A stretch of 64,000 nucleotides of DNA from Clytia hemisphaerica (Eukaryota > Cnidaria > Hydrozoa > Leptothecata > Clytiidae): contig CACVBU010000237.1 in NCBI GenBank assembly GCA_902728285.1, positions 1,054,001 to 1,118,000 of the forward strand. Direction: 5' to 3'. The notes beneath the pieces were generated by a model. The model was not told the origin of the DNA. It saw only the letters and a program-made list of their open reading frames with translations, and did not search any database. Shown piece by piece: positions 11,484 through 24,400 of the stretch (the first letter of the stretch is position 1; every line of letters starts with the position of its first letter). The position numbers were made by a program, and so were the translations under genes.

Positions 11484-13417
11484 ACTAGCAATTAGCTGTC
11501 GCTATGAATGCCCCGCCGATAGCAGATATTAGCCCAGAGGAACTTACTCATGAAGAGAGCATGGGAATCATAATCAGACTATAAATTGGTGAAATGAGTC
11601 TTCATAAAAAGTGCTCAATGTTACTAGAGCTGTTTAAAGTTAAGAAGCACGAGCCGATGCGGTTAAAATTTTCTCAGTAAGATCCATACATAACGAAAGT
11701 GTCAATCCAAAAAAAACATGTTTAATCTACCCTTTCTGATGCAAAGTGACTTAAATTAAAACCATTACAGGTTTCGCAACATATTAAGAACTAGAATGAT
11801 ATCAAAGTTGATTTTCTTCAATCACAAGATAAAAATCTAATAAAAATCCCTTTTGAAAACCCAAACATAAGAATGTGTACTGTGAAACTGAAAGTGCTTC
11901 CCTTTCATTTTTCATAAAGAATATACATAATATGCAGATTAAAAGGTGAATTTGAAAATGAAATTGAATATAGTCATTTGATTTGAAATTTAAAAAGTAA
12001 GTAACTTTGGACTGGTGGCATACTGTAGATATAATTTATTTGTATCAAAGGTTACTGAAAATTATCTGAAAAACTTTAACAATCTTTATACGTGTTTCTG
12101 CAAAAAGTTTTCAGTTAGAATAAAATTTCTTCATGGTTACTAAAGATATGAATTTGATAGTTGCTCTCAAAATTGCCAGGGGAAATTTCAGATACCGTGT
12201 CCTGTTGCAACCACCGTCAACATGGTTAAAAACTTTTCACTTCACATGTAGGTACAACATTGTGTTTGTATTTTATTGGACGTCTGGTTCTAAAAAGTCA
12301 AAAAGTTTGTTCAGATTTGATTTGAGCAAAGTATACTCCTGCGTTCAACATCAATACGGTACAATGTGCCGTGGGGGTATTAGTAGAGAGAGTGTTCGAG
12401 TCTGTTCATAATATGAGGCTGAAAATCTTTGGCATACATTACATATCGAAGTACCGTTCTGACACAGTGACATAAACAGCATTTTCAAAGTTTGCTTTTT
12501 AAGCTTCAATATTGGCGTAAAGAATTTTTCACAAAATAGCATCAAATACTTCATAATCCATCGTTTTCCGCTTTTTTTCCGCTTCTGTTTACCTTTTTCT
12601 GCTCGCTGCTTCCCATGCACAACCATTTTTTTTGCTGTAACACTGTGCTTCAAATGTCCACGAGAATGAATCAGTTCATGTTAGTCATAGTATATTTTCA
12701 TTGGCATGTCTCACTCACTAAACCTTTTGTAAGAAACTCGATGTTGGTACCAGTTTTTGGCACGTTTTGGCGCAAGGCTTACTCTTTGAAAAATTACTTT
12801 TGGCGCATGCAATATCCATATAATTATAGGGTACTCTGGGTTTTGTCTTTCCACCAAAAATTTCAATTTAATTTCCTTCAAAATGAAATCACTATATAGG
12901 TAAACAATATAAATTAACGGTCAATTTCCCTTTTGTCTATGCCTTTATAATATCAGCAGAGTTTCGTTAGAGCAGCGCATAACACTCTGTCTGTGTGTGG
13001 GTGTAACAAACTGTCATTGAAGATGTCCATCGTCCATTCTGACAATTGTATAAGGTTTGATCTAATATCAGTAGTTTGATAGTTATTCATTCAGTAGCAA
13101 ACAATGTCCCTCAAGTAAATCCAGTTGAGCAACTACGTTAAAAAGATATTAACCAAGCAAAAATAAAATCTTGTGTGCTGTTTGTTGTTTGTGAAAGCTT
13201 TTAGCTGTGTGGACTGGCAGTGCAGACGGGAAGCTACCTTCTCTGTCCGTGCATAGCTAGGAAATCAATACAAGTAGCAGCAAAAGAGATATCGCGCGCG
13301 AACATTTTTTAACCGCGCGCGGCCCGCTCAGAATCGGAAGAAACATGAATATGAATATGAATATTTTTCTGGCGAGCAGGTCCGCTACGTGAAGCAACAA
13401 AAGCCCCTGCGGGGCAA
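11484..13417. repeat. 1.98-kb tandem duplication, unit 2
   Basis: Second unit, starting CTAGCAATTAGCTG. The LINE's 3' tail begins right after the terminal GCCCCTGCGGGGC hairpin. Differences from unit 1 are small (for example ATAATTATAGG versus ATAATTATTATAGG). Confidence 0.9.
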
Positions 13418-15745
13418 TAATGATAATAATGTTTTACAGATTTCCAGGCCACTGTGCAAGCACATGGGCCTCTATAAATCGCTCATACATTGGTTTGGTT
13501 TATTACAAAGGTTAACTTCAAACAGATATGCAACAATAGTGACAATTTCAATCATACTCAAACATTTTCTCTTTCCAAGCTAGACCGAGGTTTTCTTTAA
13601 ACTCTTGTATTGTAGATGATTTAACTACTTTTTCAGGTAGGCTATTCCACTGTTGAATGCCCCGATAGTAAAGGGAGTTGCTCTGGGGTCCACGGACACC
13701 ATCGTTCCCGAAAATTCTTACCAGTTCAGAATTATGTGTTCTCATTGGTCTTATTCGTTGGTTAAATTTCTTAGGAACACACAATTTTTCATAGTGATTT
13801 AAATGTTTAAAGATCTCAACCATATCACTTACCCGCACGCCTATATTTTAGACTTGGGATTCCAATTCTTTGTAGTCTGCTTTCATAACATAGTCGTCCA
13901 CATGTTTCAAACCGTTTTTGTAGCGCGCCGCTGAACACCTTCTATAAGTTTTTTGTGTTTTTTCAGTTTTGGTGACCAAATGACTTGTGCATATTCTAGG
14001 TGGGGCCTGACAAATGTTATGTTAAGTTTACGGAATAATTCAGGAGTGAGATACGTGAAGGTTCTTCTAATTAGACCAGCCATTGAGTTTGCCTTTTTTA
14101 CTTGGTTTGATATATGTTGGTCGAATGAGAGATTTTGGTCAAAGATAACTCCGAGATCCTTTTCGAATTGTACATGTTTCAGTAAATTTCCTCCGAGTGT
14201 GTATTGATGTACATGTTTAATTATATTCGGCTTACCTAACGTTAGTACATGGCATTTGTCGGGATGAAATTTTAAAAGCCACGTATCTGACCATTGCTGT
14301 AGTCGATCGATGTCCTCCTGGATTATAAGTGCATCTTCAATTGATTCTACTTTATTGACAAGTTTAGTGTCGTCAGCAAATAGAAAGAGTTGTGATTTAA
14401 TTGAATCCGGTAAATCGTTGACGTATAGAACGAAAAGGGTAGGCCCTTGGACACTACCTTGGGGTACTCCACTAAGAACTAAAGTCTGTCTCGAAATAAT
14501 TTGCAGCTGTAGAAAAAACGGGCTGTAACTTTTGATAGAATTCGAATCAAGTTGCGATTTTGTGCTCGTTAAAAAGATATTCGTGAGTGGAATATTATCA
14601 AGTAAAAAATTTTGAAAAAAAAAGGAAAATGAAAATGAAAAATGAAGAAGAAAAAAATCAACTTTTTGTAGAAATGTGGTATAATTACCAATTTTACAGG
14701 ACTGACTCTTCAATCTTAGATCATCATCACTGTGAAAATTTTTTTCAAAAATATTCATTCAATCAAAAGATATAAAACAAAGTTTATTGCTGGTTGACTA
14801 TATAAAGTAGTAAAAAACGTTAAAAAACGACAAAAAAACAGCCTTTTGTCGATCAACCAGCAATAAACTTTGTTTGATATCTTTTGATTGAATGAATATT
14901 TTTGAAAATTTTTTTGACAGTGATGATGATCAAAGATTGAAGAGTCAGTCCTGTGAAAATGGTAATTATTATACCACATTTCTACAAAAAGTTGACTTTT
15001 TTCTTTTTCATTTTTCATTTTCATTTTCATTTTCATTTTTTTTTCAAAATTTTTTACTTGATAATATTCCACTCACGAATATCTTTTTAACGAGCACAAA
15101 ATCGCAACTTGATTCGAATTCTATCAAAAGTTACAGCCATGTTTTTCTCCAGCTGCAAATTATTTCGAGACAGACTTTAATTGTTTTTCGGATTCAGCTC
15201 CATTTACTTTAACTATCTGAAATCGATCCTTCAGGAAGTATCTGATCCATTCAAGCAACTTATTTCTTATTCCGTAGGCTTCTAATTTGATTAAGAGCCT
15301 TTGGTGGGGAACTGAGTCGAATGCCTTTGCAAAGTCAAAGTATACTGCGTCAACAGCTTTACCGTTAGCAATGTCTTCGGTACACACATCTAGATAGTTT
15401 AGCAGTTGTGTTACTGTTGATCGGCGATTGATAAAACCATGTTGCTTGTTAGAAAGTAGTTTCTCTTGCTCTAGATGTGACATATAATATGTATTTTAAG
15501 AATCTTTTCCATCATTCGACACACAATGGATGTCAGGCTAATCGGACGGTAGTTTTCAGCTATATTTTTGTTTCCTTTTTTGTAAACAGGTGAAACATTA
15601 GCATGCTTCCAGTCGTTTGGGAGACAACTTTCGTTGAGAGATTTTGTCATTATAAGGAAAAGCGGTTCTGCAATATATTCAGCGAGCTCCTTATTAAGCA
15701 TCCTTGGGTGAAGTTCATCTGGCCCCATGGATTTGTTTGGATTTA
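13418..15745 (-). mobile_element. LINE (CR1/jockey-superfamily-like), 5' truncated, decayed, interrupted
   Basis: On the minus strand the pieces run 15728-15471 (DELHPRML, WKHANVSPVYKKG, NYRPISLTSI), 15483-15160 (AVYFDFAKAFDSVPH, reverse transcriptase motif A), then after an insertion 14480-13907 (VLSGVPQGSVQGP, FADDTKLVNK motif C, thumb and connection) and 13838-13548 (the typical C-terminal RGIQQWNSLPEKVV end). Frames shift near 15475 and between 13907 and 13838. No apurinic endonuclease is present, so the copy is 5' truncated. The 3' end lies near 13420 with a short ATT-rich tail next to the second unit of the tandem duplication. A 696-bp palindromic element splits the reverse transcriptase. 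Confidence 0.9.
14482..15177. mobile_element. 696-bp palindromic (foldback) element with TA duplication inside the LINE
   Basis: Begins AAGTCTGTCTCGAAATAATT and ends with its reverse complement. The two arms of about 320 bp are near mirror images around a spacer near 14800-14840. TA flanks both ends (14480-14481 and 15178-15179). With one TA removed together with the element, the LINE reading frame is continuous across the site (...EKQ to LVLSGVPQGS), which fixes the boundaries to the base. TA duplication suggests mobilisation by a Tc1/mariner-type transposase. It carries no gene; frames read in the arms are palindrome artefacts. Confidence 0.92.
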
Positions 15746-16768
15746 ACGCCTAATTTAGATCACGTTTAGGTGCAACCTCGTGCTCGTGTATCCTAGGCTT
15801 TATTTACACTACTGATGGACGCCAGAGAATTATCTAGCGCCATATAGTTAAATTAAAGCATAAAAAAGCTGATGATGCGCAGGGAACGAGGTTGGTTTAG
15901 GTGCTAACCTAAGAATTCTAGGTTTATATTTCCCAAAAGGTTAAGAATATTCATGGATTGGATATGGAAAAACACCATTTTTATAAAAAAGCGTGTACCC
16001 CCTTCAGTTCAGAATTTAACCGATTGAACATTAAACTTTATCCTCAAATTCATTTAAAAAGGTGAGTACTGAATGCGCCGCGGGTTGAAAAAGTTCAACA
16101 TCCTTTTGAACTAGTATATGATCGAGTGTAAAGGCTTGCAGTTTGAGAGTTAGACATATGTCTTTATTTTGACCTTTTTGTGAATACTTTTGACCATTTT
16201 CCTAAGAAATAAGGTGTTTTGAGTCAATAAAGCCTTAAAATGTTCTTAACTTGTTTTTCACAATTTATATAGCTTTTTCTTATAATAAAAATAACGTGTA
16301 ACATTATTAGAAGGGTATTTTTTACACTCTTTGAAAAAGCGTTTGTCCCTTGGAAGTGGACAGGAGCTATAACGAAAAGTCTTGGACCTATTCTTGACGC
16401 AGGATTTTCGGGTTTTAAGTGTTGTTAGCACAGTGAGTGTTGAGTGAGCTCAACTGCGAAAATTTATCCCGCATAAAGATTAAAGACTGATATTTTGGAT
16501 TTTAAGAGAAATCGTCTCAACCACAGATATTTTGCTTTTTTCACCATGCAGTGATCAACCAACGTGCTCATTAATCGGTTTAATTAGTGTTTTGTTTCTG
16601 TTGTTTCCGAAGATTAGACAATCAGAATGCCGAAAATGTGCAGAAGGGCTGAACTACACTACACATGAACAACTAAGGCTGAAATACATATTCAAGGTTG
16701 CTCGAATATAAACAAGCTCAAAGAAAAAGTAGTCTTCAAGCTATAAAAAAATGGAGGAATGAAAGAAA
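15746..16768. other. No gene recognised
   Basis: AT-rich sequence between the LINE and the small basic protein gene. Promoter elements are not identifiable by eye. Confidence 0.5.
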
Positions 16769-17179
16769 ATGGAGGAAGAGATCAAAACAAGGATTGATTG
16801 TTATCGAGCGAAACAACGAAAAGCAAACCGAATGCCAATCGAAGAAAATACGTCATTAGAAATTGAAAAGAGCGAAGAAATCAGCGAAAATGAGCAAGCA
16901 GAGACTAGATTTAATTCAGCGTTGTCGACTTTATTATCTGAGAATTGTTGGGAATTAACAACAACAAGAAATGGACGATATAAAGTTCAATTCAAACCTT
17001 CGTTGGATTTCAAAGACCGTGTTAATATATTAGAAATCGTTTTAGAAGACATCAGAGAACGTTACTGTGATGTTAAAGCTAATTTCCAACATTCAAAACG
17101 TAAATTTAGGAAACGCCATTCGAAGAAAGATCACAATAGTGGTGGAGGGAGACCAAGGAAGAGAATGAAGGGGAATTGA
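16769..17179 (+). CDS. Small charged protein with basic, AT-hook-like C-terminus, function unknown
   Basis: A 136-codon frame starting AAAATGG, with an in-frame TGA twelve bases upstream that makes this the first usable ATG. Residues about 28-45 are strongly acidic (Glu-rich), the middle (about 45-100) reads as a compact alternating segment with WELTTTRNGRYKVQF followed by a helix, and residues 108-136 are very basic with KRKFRKRH and GGGRPRKRMKG, the latter close to an AT-hook core. No family is recognised. A nuclear, DNA-associated protein is possible. Codon use and composition look like the window's real exons rather than its repeats, but there is no second line of evidence that it is expressed. 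Confidence 0.5.
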   Translation: MEEEIKTRIDCYRAKQRKANRMPIEENTSLEIEKSEEISENEQAETRFNSALSTLLSENCWELTTTRNGRYKVQFKPSLDFKDRVNILEIVLEDIRERYCDVKANFQHSKRKFRKRHSKKDHNSGGGRPRKRMKGN

Positions 17180-17287
17180 ACTGGAAAACTAGTTAATGTT
17201 TGTCGTGAACGAAAAACTAACATCAAGTTGAAAGACAATTTAAGCTAGATTTAAAACCTAAAATGTAAAATATCGGAACTGCTATAA

Positions 17288-17460
17288 AGAGCTTTTCCAG
17301 AAAAAATTGAATATAGGGGGGGGGTTGAGGATATAACATTTTTTGGTAATTTACCCCCAGACAGCAGGTCTAACCCCCCGGACAAGCATTAGTTGACCCC
17401 CTGGACAGTATATATCCTCCACCCCCCCCCCCATGTACGAAAATTCTCTGGAAGAGCCCA
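17288..17460. mobile_element. Short G/C-run-ended inverted-repeat element
   Basis: An inverted repeat of about 60 bp: AGAGCTTTTCCAG, then a G-run, then TTGAGGATATA on the left, mirrored by TATATCCTCC, a C-run, then CTCTGGAAGAGCCC on the right. No coding potential. The target duplication is not clear. Confidence 0.6.
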
Positions 17461-18483
17461 GACACAGAATCTTAGCATGGATTGTCATTTTTCAGTTATA
17501 CAACAACAGCTTAAAAATTTAGTCTGAGGTGTAAAGATTTTTTTTAGATCTTTAGTTATAAAAAGTGTGGTATAACAACATTGTAAAAGTACAATAAATA
17601 TAAATAGAATCTTTTATAAATAATATAAAACTATTTCAAAATTTAGAATTTGATAGGAATTTATTGCTGGTAGTTCCAAAATCTGATAAGTAAAAATAGA
17701 TCTACTAAAGTGCCATACAAATCAGCTACAGAATACTAAAACTACCCTAACCCTTTAAGTGCTACGGTCTTTTTTTCTCTAAGTTTTTTAAGAAAATCGC
17801 TGGTTCAAACTTTAAAGGCTTATATCTCCGGATCTAGAAGGAGTTAGAAGTTCGTTCATAGCTCGTTGGATAGCTTAGAGTCTCCTCTTTTTTTGGGCGG
17901 CAGCTAGGTTAAGGTTAGCTAGTTAAGGGGAATTAAAGCTGGGCACCTGCGCGGACCAGACTAAATGACGGAAAGGTGCCCAGTGGTAAAACTTCAAATC
18001 AATTCGCAGGGCCAAATTTGGAGATTCTTTGATCACTCGTTGACCAGAAATGGTGAAAAAAACGGTCAAAATCTCAAAAAAGTGGATCTTTGTTAAATTT
18101 TTGCATTCTTTTAACCTTTAGGCTTAAAATCTCGCTGGAAAGACTCACTTTTGAATTTTTTTTTTGCTTGACCATGAAGCCCAATCCAATTCCTACGAGT
18201 TAGACCAAAAATGACGATTTCCGCATTACAGGAGGGCTTCGTCCTCCTATATAGCCCATGTCCAATATCGACATTGGCACTTAAAGGGTTAGCTACTCCC
18301 AAAAACGAAAACTTCAACTAGAGCAAGCCCATGAAATAGGCGCCATTACAATACTTGAGAGGTAATGGTACATTCCAAGTACATTTCTTATTTCCAATAA
18401 GGATTTTGCTATACATAATTTTTATGGTATGCCTACCTAAATTTTGCTAAAATCAATTTTATAAATCAGAATGAAAAACCTCA

Positions 18484-21400
18484 TTATAGAGGCAATTCAG
18501 TCTTAGCTTTCTGCAACAATATCTGCTTTTCTCGATATTTTGCGAATGTATAAAGCGCACCTCCAAGGGCGTTCATTGAAACACCACCCAGTGTAAGGGC
18601 GGAGGGTGGCACTCCTCCAAAAGTAAAGAAACCAATGATGGACGTTATGACGCCTTTCACAACACCGACAACACTGAAAAGAACAATTAAAGATTAAATA
18701 AAATCGAATTAATTAAAAAGACTTCTCAGAATCCATCAAGTGTTCACTGTATTCATTGACGATGAGTATTTTAATCACTTCAGGTTAATCATTTGCATTA
18801 AGGGTCCGTCAACATAGTACGTACGCACAAAATTTCAAAAATCGTGTACTCTACTACACGGAGGGAGGTGTACGTAACGCGTATGCACCTATACCCCTTG
18901 TTGGTACGTACTTTTTTTCCACTCCCTAACGAAAAAAATTGAAAAGCAATCGTCTGGATTGGGCCTATATTTCAAAAAGAAAACTTCATTAGAAACTTTT
19001 TATGTTTTTGCATTGAGGATGAGCAGCCAAAAACACAAAAATGTATTTGTTTAAGGTCGCTTATTATTTCGCGAGGACAGCAATTCACTCTTTATCTCTT
19101 TCACAGAATTTTACATGCAAAAAAATGGTCTACTTTCCCCTCAGTGCGTACGTAGTATGTGAATGTGATCGAATAGTTGAAGGGAAGAATAGTTGAAGGG
19201 AAGAAAAGTGGGGCGGGGGTGCATTATAGTGATAGGTGTTGTTCCTAGAAAAACAAGCACTGACCCATACAAGGTAAACATAATTTGTCTTGTTTGTCCA
19301 AAGCGCCTTAGAAAGAAAATCTAGAGTAGTCTGATCTCAAATATGACAAAGTGAATGACGGTTCCTAGTTTTTTGACACTCTTCAGGTGAGTAATAAAGC
19401 TAAATTAGCCTGAAAACTTTCGAAAAGACAAGCCTCAGGCCAAACTTCAGTGGTCCTAACAAAAATCGTCTATAATTTTACCTGGTCGTAAGAGCAGAAT
19501 TCATAGTTGCACACAAGAAAAGCGAATAGTTTAACACGCATCCCATGGAAACATTGATCATGAACGACATCTGAAAAATAAAGGTGTGGAAAAATTGAAA
19601 ATTTCGCTTTTGTTGGCTCGTCATGGATAAGGGTAGATTTCTCTGCCACCATCAAAAAGCTGAGTGAGCCGAAAGGTACACCACCTCTATGCGAAAGCTC
19701 ATTGGCTCAGAAAAAAACAATCAGAACATATATCACATAACAAAAGCCTCAGAGTATTTTAGACATTTGATTTTTGTTTATACCTAAACTATTCTCAAGA
19801 AAAGATGAAATAAAGAATTCCTGAAAAGAGAGAATGGATCATTTCAACTTACGTTGAAAGATGAGTCTTTGAATCCTTCGAAGCGAGCGGCTTGAAGCAG
19901 AGAACCATTCCACAAAGTATACATCATGAGCGGTAGGATACAATTAATACTGTTCAAATGAAGAACTGAAAGAGCCGATGCACCTTTCTCGATACCGGTC
20001 TTTTGAACGTAAGTCAAGTAGAAAGATTGCGCCATCACACTCAAAATGGCGTCCACATAACCGTATAATTTGAACTGCAAATCGCCAAAGCCTAAAGTGA
20101 TTAAAAAGTTTTTTTAATAAAAATTTTAATATTCATGTTTAAAATAATGACATCTTGTTCCCTTCTAAAGAACCCGAGAACTCGCTGCTCTGGACTATAA
20201 TTACATCAACAATGGAGTTTATGGAAAACTCATAGAGGAACAAAAGTTAAGGAAATTTCGAGTTATTAAAAAAAGATTTATAAGTCATCCTTAACTGAAG
20301 CAAGGGACCATAAAACTAATCGAGTTCAAGAAATATTCAAGTCATAGGTTCATAATCACATACCAGCCATAAGAGTGCCAACAACAGTGAAAGCGATTGC
20401 GACATAAGTTTTTCGTGAGAGCGTCTTTTTCAATACATATCTTGCCATTAGAAGACTTGCCAATGGCAACATGCGTCGCAGAACATTATATCTGAGAAAT
20501 GCGAATTGAAGAGAGAAAGTCAGTCAATGTTTTCATTGAATGGAACTTTTGCTTTTCACGGATTATAAAGTTCAATTTTTGATTTTTGATTCTGATTTGA
20601 TATTGTTGGAACCAGAAATAAAGAAAATGGCAATTTCATGCTAATGCAAAGGAAGGTTCTTGCGGAATATGATCAAACAAAAAAAGGATCCTTTAAGAAA
20701 GAGGATTAAAGGCCTACTTACATTGGGATGGAAAGTTCTGCTAAAGCAGCCAATGCCAGTGTCGTGTGTAATGCAAAACACAGACTTGGTATCAAGAACT
20801 CTTTACCCCTAAAACGAAAACGATATTTTAATCTAAAGCCTAAATAAAATTCAGTCCAAGTCCAGGAAATATTTTCCATAGCGTTTACGATGTAAATTTT
20901 TTGAAGATCTTCTGACCTGAAATCTTTAAAGTATTTTATCGTAGCCCATTGCGAGATATCATTTTCTACCTCTTATAATTCATAGTGTGAAATTTAGAAA
21001 AAATTATAATTGAATTGGAAATAAGAAAAAACTAACATTAACTTTTATCAAAACACCAAAAATCCTACCTAAAGAAATTAATCCCCACCTTACCTTGTTT
21101 CTCCTACCTAAAACCTGAAAATTTCCAAATCCCACCTGGAAATTCATAGAGTGCAGAGGGGTTGAAGCCCCCCTGAAGGTTCAGACCACCCTGAGATTTA
21201 GCCCCCACCAAAATTCGAAATAGACAGCCCCCCTACCAAAATACAAAAAAAAATTCTAATTTATGCTTAAAATTCTGAACTCTTCAGAATTTAAAAACTA
21301 GAACTATCAAAAAGCTTATTAAAAAGCTAGCAAAATAAACTAAAAAAATTAAAGTTACAGAATAATAGAACTAACCTATCAGAACTTATTAAAGAACAAC

Positions 21401-24400
21401 AAGAAAATAATTTAATGAGATAAAAGTCTTGAACTAGCTAAGGAGGTAGCAGGTTCGATTACAGCCATCTTAATAGGATGTCATATCACACACCCGCACG
21501 CACACACCACAATACAAAAAAAAACAAAAATGTTAGAATGGAAAAAAATTTCAAATAATGCAAGGTCTTAATCTTACATGTCCACACAAGAGAAAGAGAT
21601 ACCAAATGTATAATGTCTTCTTTTGAAATTCTAATCAACAAACGTCAATAGTACGACTTCATTATTACACAAACAAAATACCAAAATGTACAAAGAAAAA
21701 TTTCTTAGTTCTTGGAAAAAGTTGTTAAGTTAGCCCCCAGTCAACAGACCTAAACAAATCGCCCCCTGAGTAAGTAGCCCCCCCTGATCTTAGGGAAAAA
21801 GAGCCCCCAACCAGAACTTTAGGTTCTAGCCCCCCCCCCACTAAGAGCCAGGGGGTTGCATTCTATGAAATTTCCGATCCGAAACATCAAACCCCCCCAC
21901 TATTCTGGGGGGGGTGCACACTATGTAATTGTGTGCCGTTTATTATACCTCTGCCAAGTCCATTGTGGAATGTCGCACATCTTGGTCACCCTGCACAATT
22001 CCACCACAATTGAGGTCATCACAACTTGGGCAAGCATCACGATATCCGGATAATGGAATTTGAATGTTGTCAACACAACCTATGGTGAAGAATCCAAACA
22101 CGATTTGCTCATCACATATTCTCGTTTTTTATAAGAACAAACTATATGAGAACATAAGGAATGAATTGATTTCAAGGGGTTAGAGATTTGAAACTCTTGG
22201 ATGCGTAATGAAGCCACTTTTTTATTCCCCGGCTACCCCAGCCATAGTTTGTTCTTATAAAAAATGAATCCAAAACGTGTGACCCGCGTAGCTTTCACAC
22301 AAACGTCAGATTGAAAGTACCGTAGAATCCCAGTTATTCGAAGCTCCAAGGGGGATAAGAATTTACTTCGAATAACCAGAGGGGTTTTTTTTTTATCTGA
22401 CATTGCGATGGTCCAGACGGTGTGTCATTCGAAAGCTTTGATTATGTTCAATTGTATTCCATTATGTTTGTTTGAGATTCGATTGCGTTCGACAACCGAA
22501 TAGCAGTTATCCGATCGCCCTCGATTACATTCGATTGGTTCGATTGCGATTTTTGTTCGAACTTATTTGATTGACACCGTTCTGAAATGGTGGATTAGCA
22601 ACCGCGCACGCTAAAGCTCAAAAGGATCAGACTAATTTTTCCCATTCAGTCTAGACTTAACTTCTATATCAGGATTAGAAACTAGGCTAATCTTACCTCT
22701 TTTAAATGAAGTAAATCGCGCCGCTGCATTAGTATGTTTATGTTTATGTTTCTTTTCTTTAAAGTTGATGCAAAGTAGTACAATGTGTACTTAGCTCGAG
22801 GCTAATCAATATCAACTATTAATTACAAATCTATCTAGAAGGTTGATACTCAAGATCAACTATTATTTACAAATTAATTTTAATTCAATCAATGAAACCA
22901 ACGCCATGAATAAAAGTGCGACAGTTTCGGCAAGGACAAGTAGTGGGCCTCCATTGCTTGATTTCTTTTTTAAATTCATCTAGGTTTTTAAGTTTTTTAA
23001 AGTCATCGGGAAGGGTAGCCCAGATTTTAGGTCCCAGGAAAGCTAAAGACGATTTTCCATTCATTTCACTTTCAACTACACTACTACGAAAGGAATTCCT
23101 TTTTCTCGTTTTGATCTTACATTGGTTTTTGAGAAATATTTTATTTTCTGATTCATTGAGTTTTGATTTAAATAGCTCTGTGGATAAGGATTGAATTGCT
23201 CGTCGATGGAAGGTGGAACCATTGTCAAGTTTCAACAGATCTTCGAATGATGAGTTGTAGTCTGCGTAAACGATTCTCAAGCATCTTTTATGTAGATTGT
23301 TGATTTTATCCTCTAGAGCCCTGCTATGAAACATCCATATGAGAGGACAGTAATGGAAGTGGCATTTAATGAAAGCATTCATCAAGCGTTTCTTTTTTTC
23401 TAAAGTGAGATATGTGCTCATTCTGGCTAAGGCGGTTATTTTCAAACTAGCTTTCTTGCAAAGATTTTCTATATGCGATTCAAACGTCAAAAGATTATCG
23501 AAGGTTACTCCATAAATCTTTGACGTTTTGGTATTGAAAACAGTTTCTTCTCTAATATTTAGATAGAGCGAGTCGTCAATGATGTTAACTATTAGCTGAC
23601 ATTTGTCAGCATTACCAACCATTTGATTAATCGAAAGCCATGTGAAGATTTTTTCTGCTACAGAGCTTAGTTTACCACTTACTTCAATCCAGGTAGGAGC
23701 ACTAACATAGGGTGTCGTATCGTCCGCATAATTCGCAACCTTAGTATCCTCAATGATGAAAAAGAGGTCACAGATATAAATATTGAAAAACAGAGGGCCA
23801 AGGATAGATCCCTGGGGGACACCATCCTTGATCTTGATCCAGTTACTCAGTTCGTTGCCTATTTTCTAGATAACTCTTGACTTACCCAGTGGAAAGGTAA
23901 TCGAACCCGTATGCATTGATCTTTGCTACACGTAATTTGTGGCACATGCAGTCAAAGGCCTTAGAAAGGTCGATGAGCAGTGCCCCAAAAACATCTTTTT
24001 TGTCATTGGCTAGCTTCCAGAGCTCTTCCATTGGGAGAAGAGAGGTTTGAGTGGAATATCCTTTCCTGAAACCACATTGTTGTTCATCAAAGTAGTGCTC
24101 AAAGTATTCTGATATTTGATTGTGATATACTCTTTCGTAAATTTTGGATATTACCGGCAGTATACTTATTGGTATATAGTTACTTTTATCGTTTTTAGAA
24201 TTTTTCTTGTAGACTGGGGTGACAGTCGCGAACTTGGAAATGTTGGGAAAAAAGCCTGAGCTGAAGGAGTCATTTATGCTTATAGAGAGGCAGCTTGCAA
24301 ATAAGTGAGAGTATTTTTTAATTATTTTCGCTGGTATATCATTTTCCGCTTGAGACTTATTTGTCTTAAGGTTACTAATTATCTTCTCTACTTCGTCTTC

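Noticed and set aside
10634-12899. Paired similar frames (starting MHNHFFCC) in the two tandem units
   Set aside because: They repeat only because the DNA is duplicated; composition is not protein-like, the frame differs by indels and no family matches.
13953-15212. Plus-strand frames over the first LINE and its palindromic insert
   Set aside because: Antisense shadows of the reverse transcriptase and mirror images of the palindrome arms.
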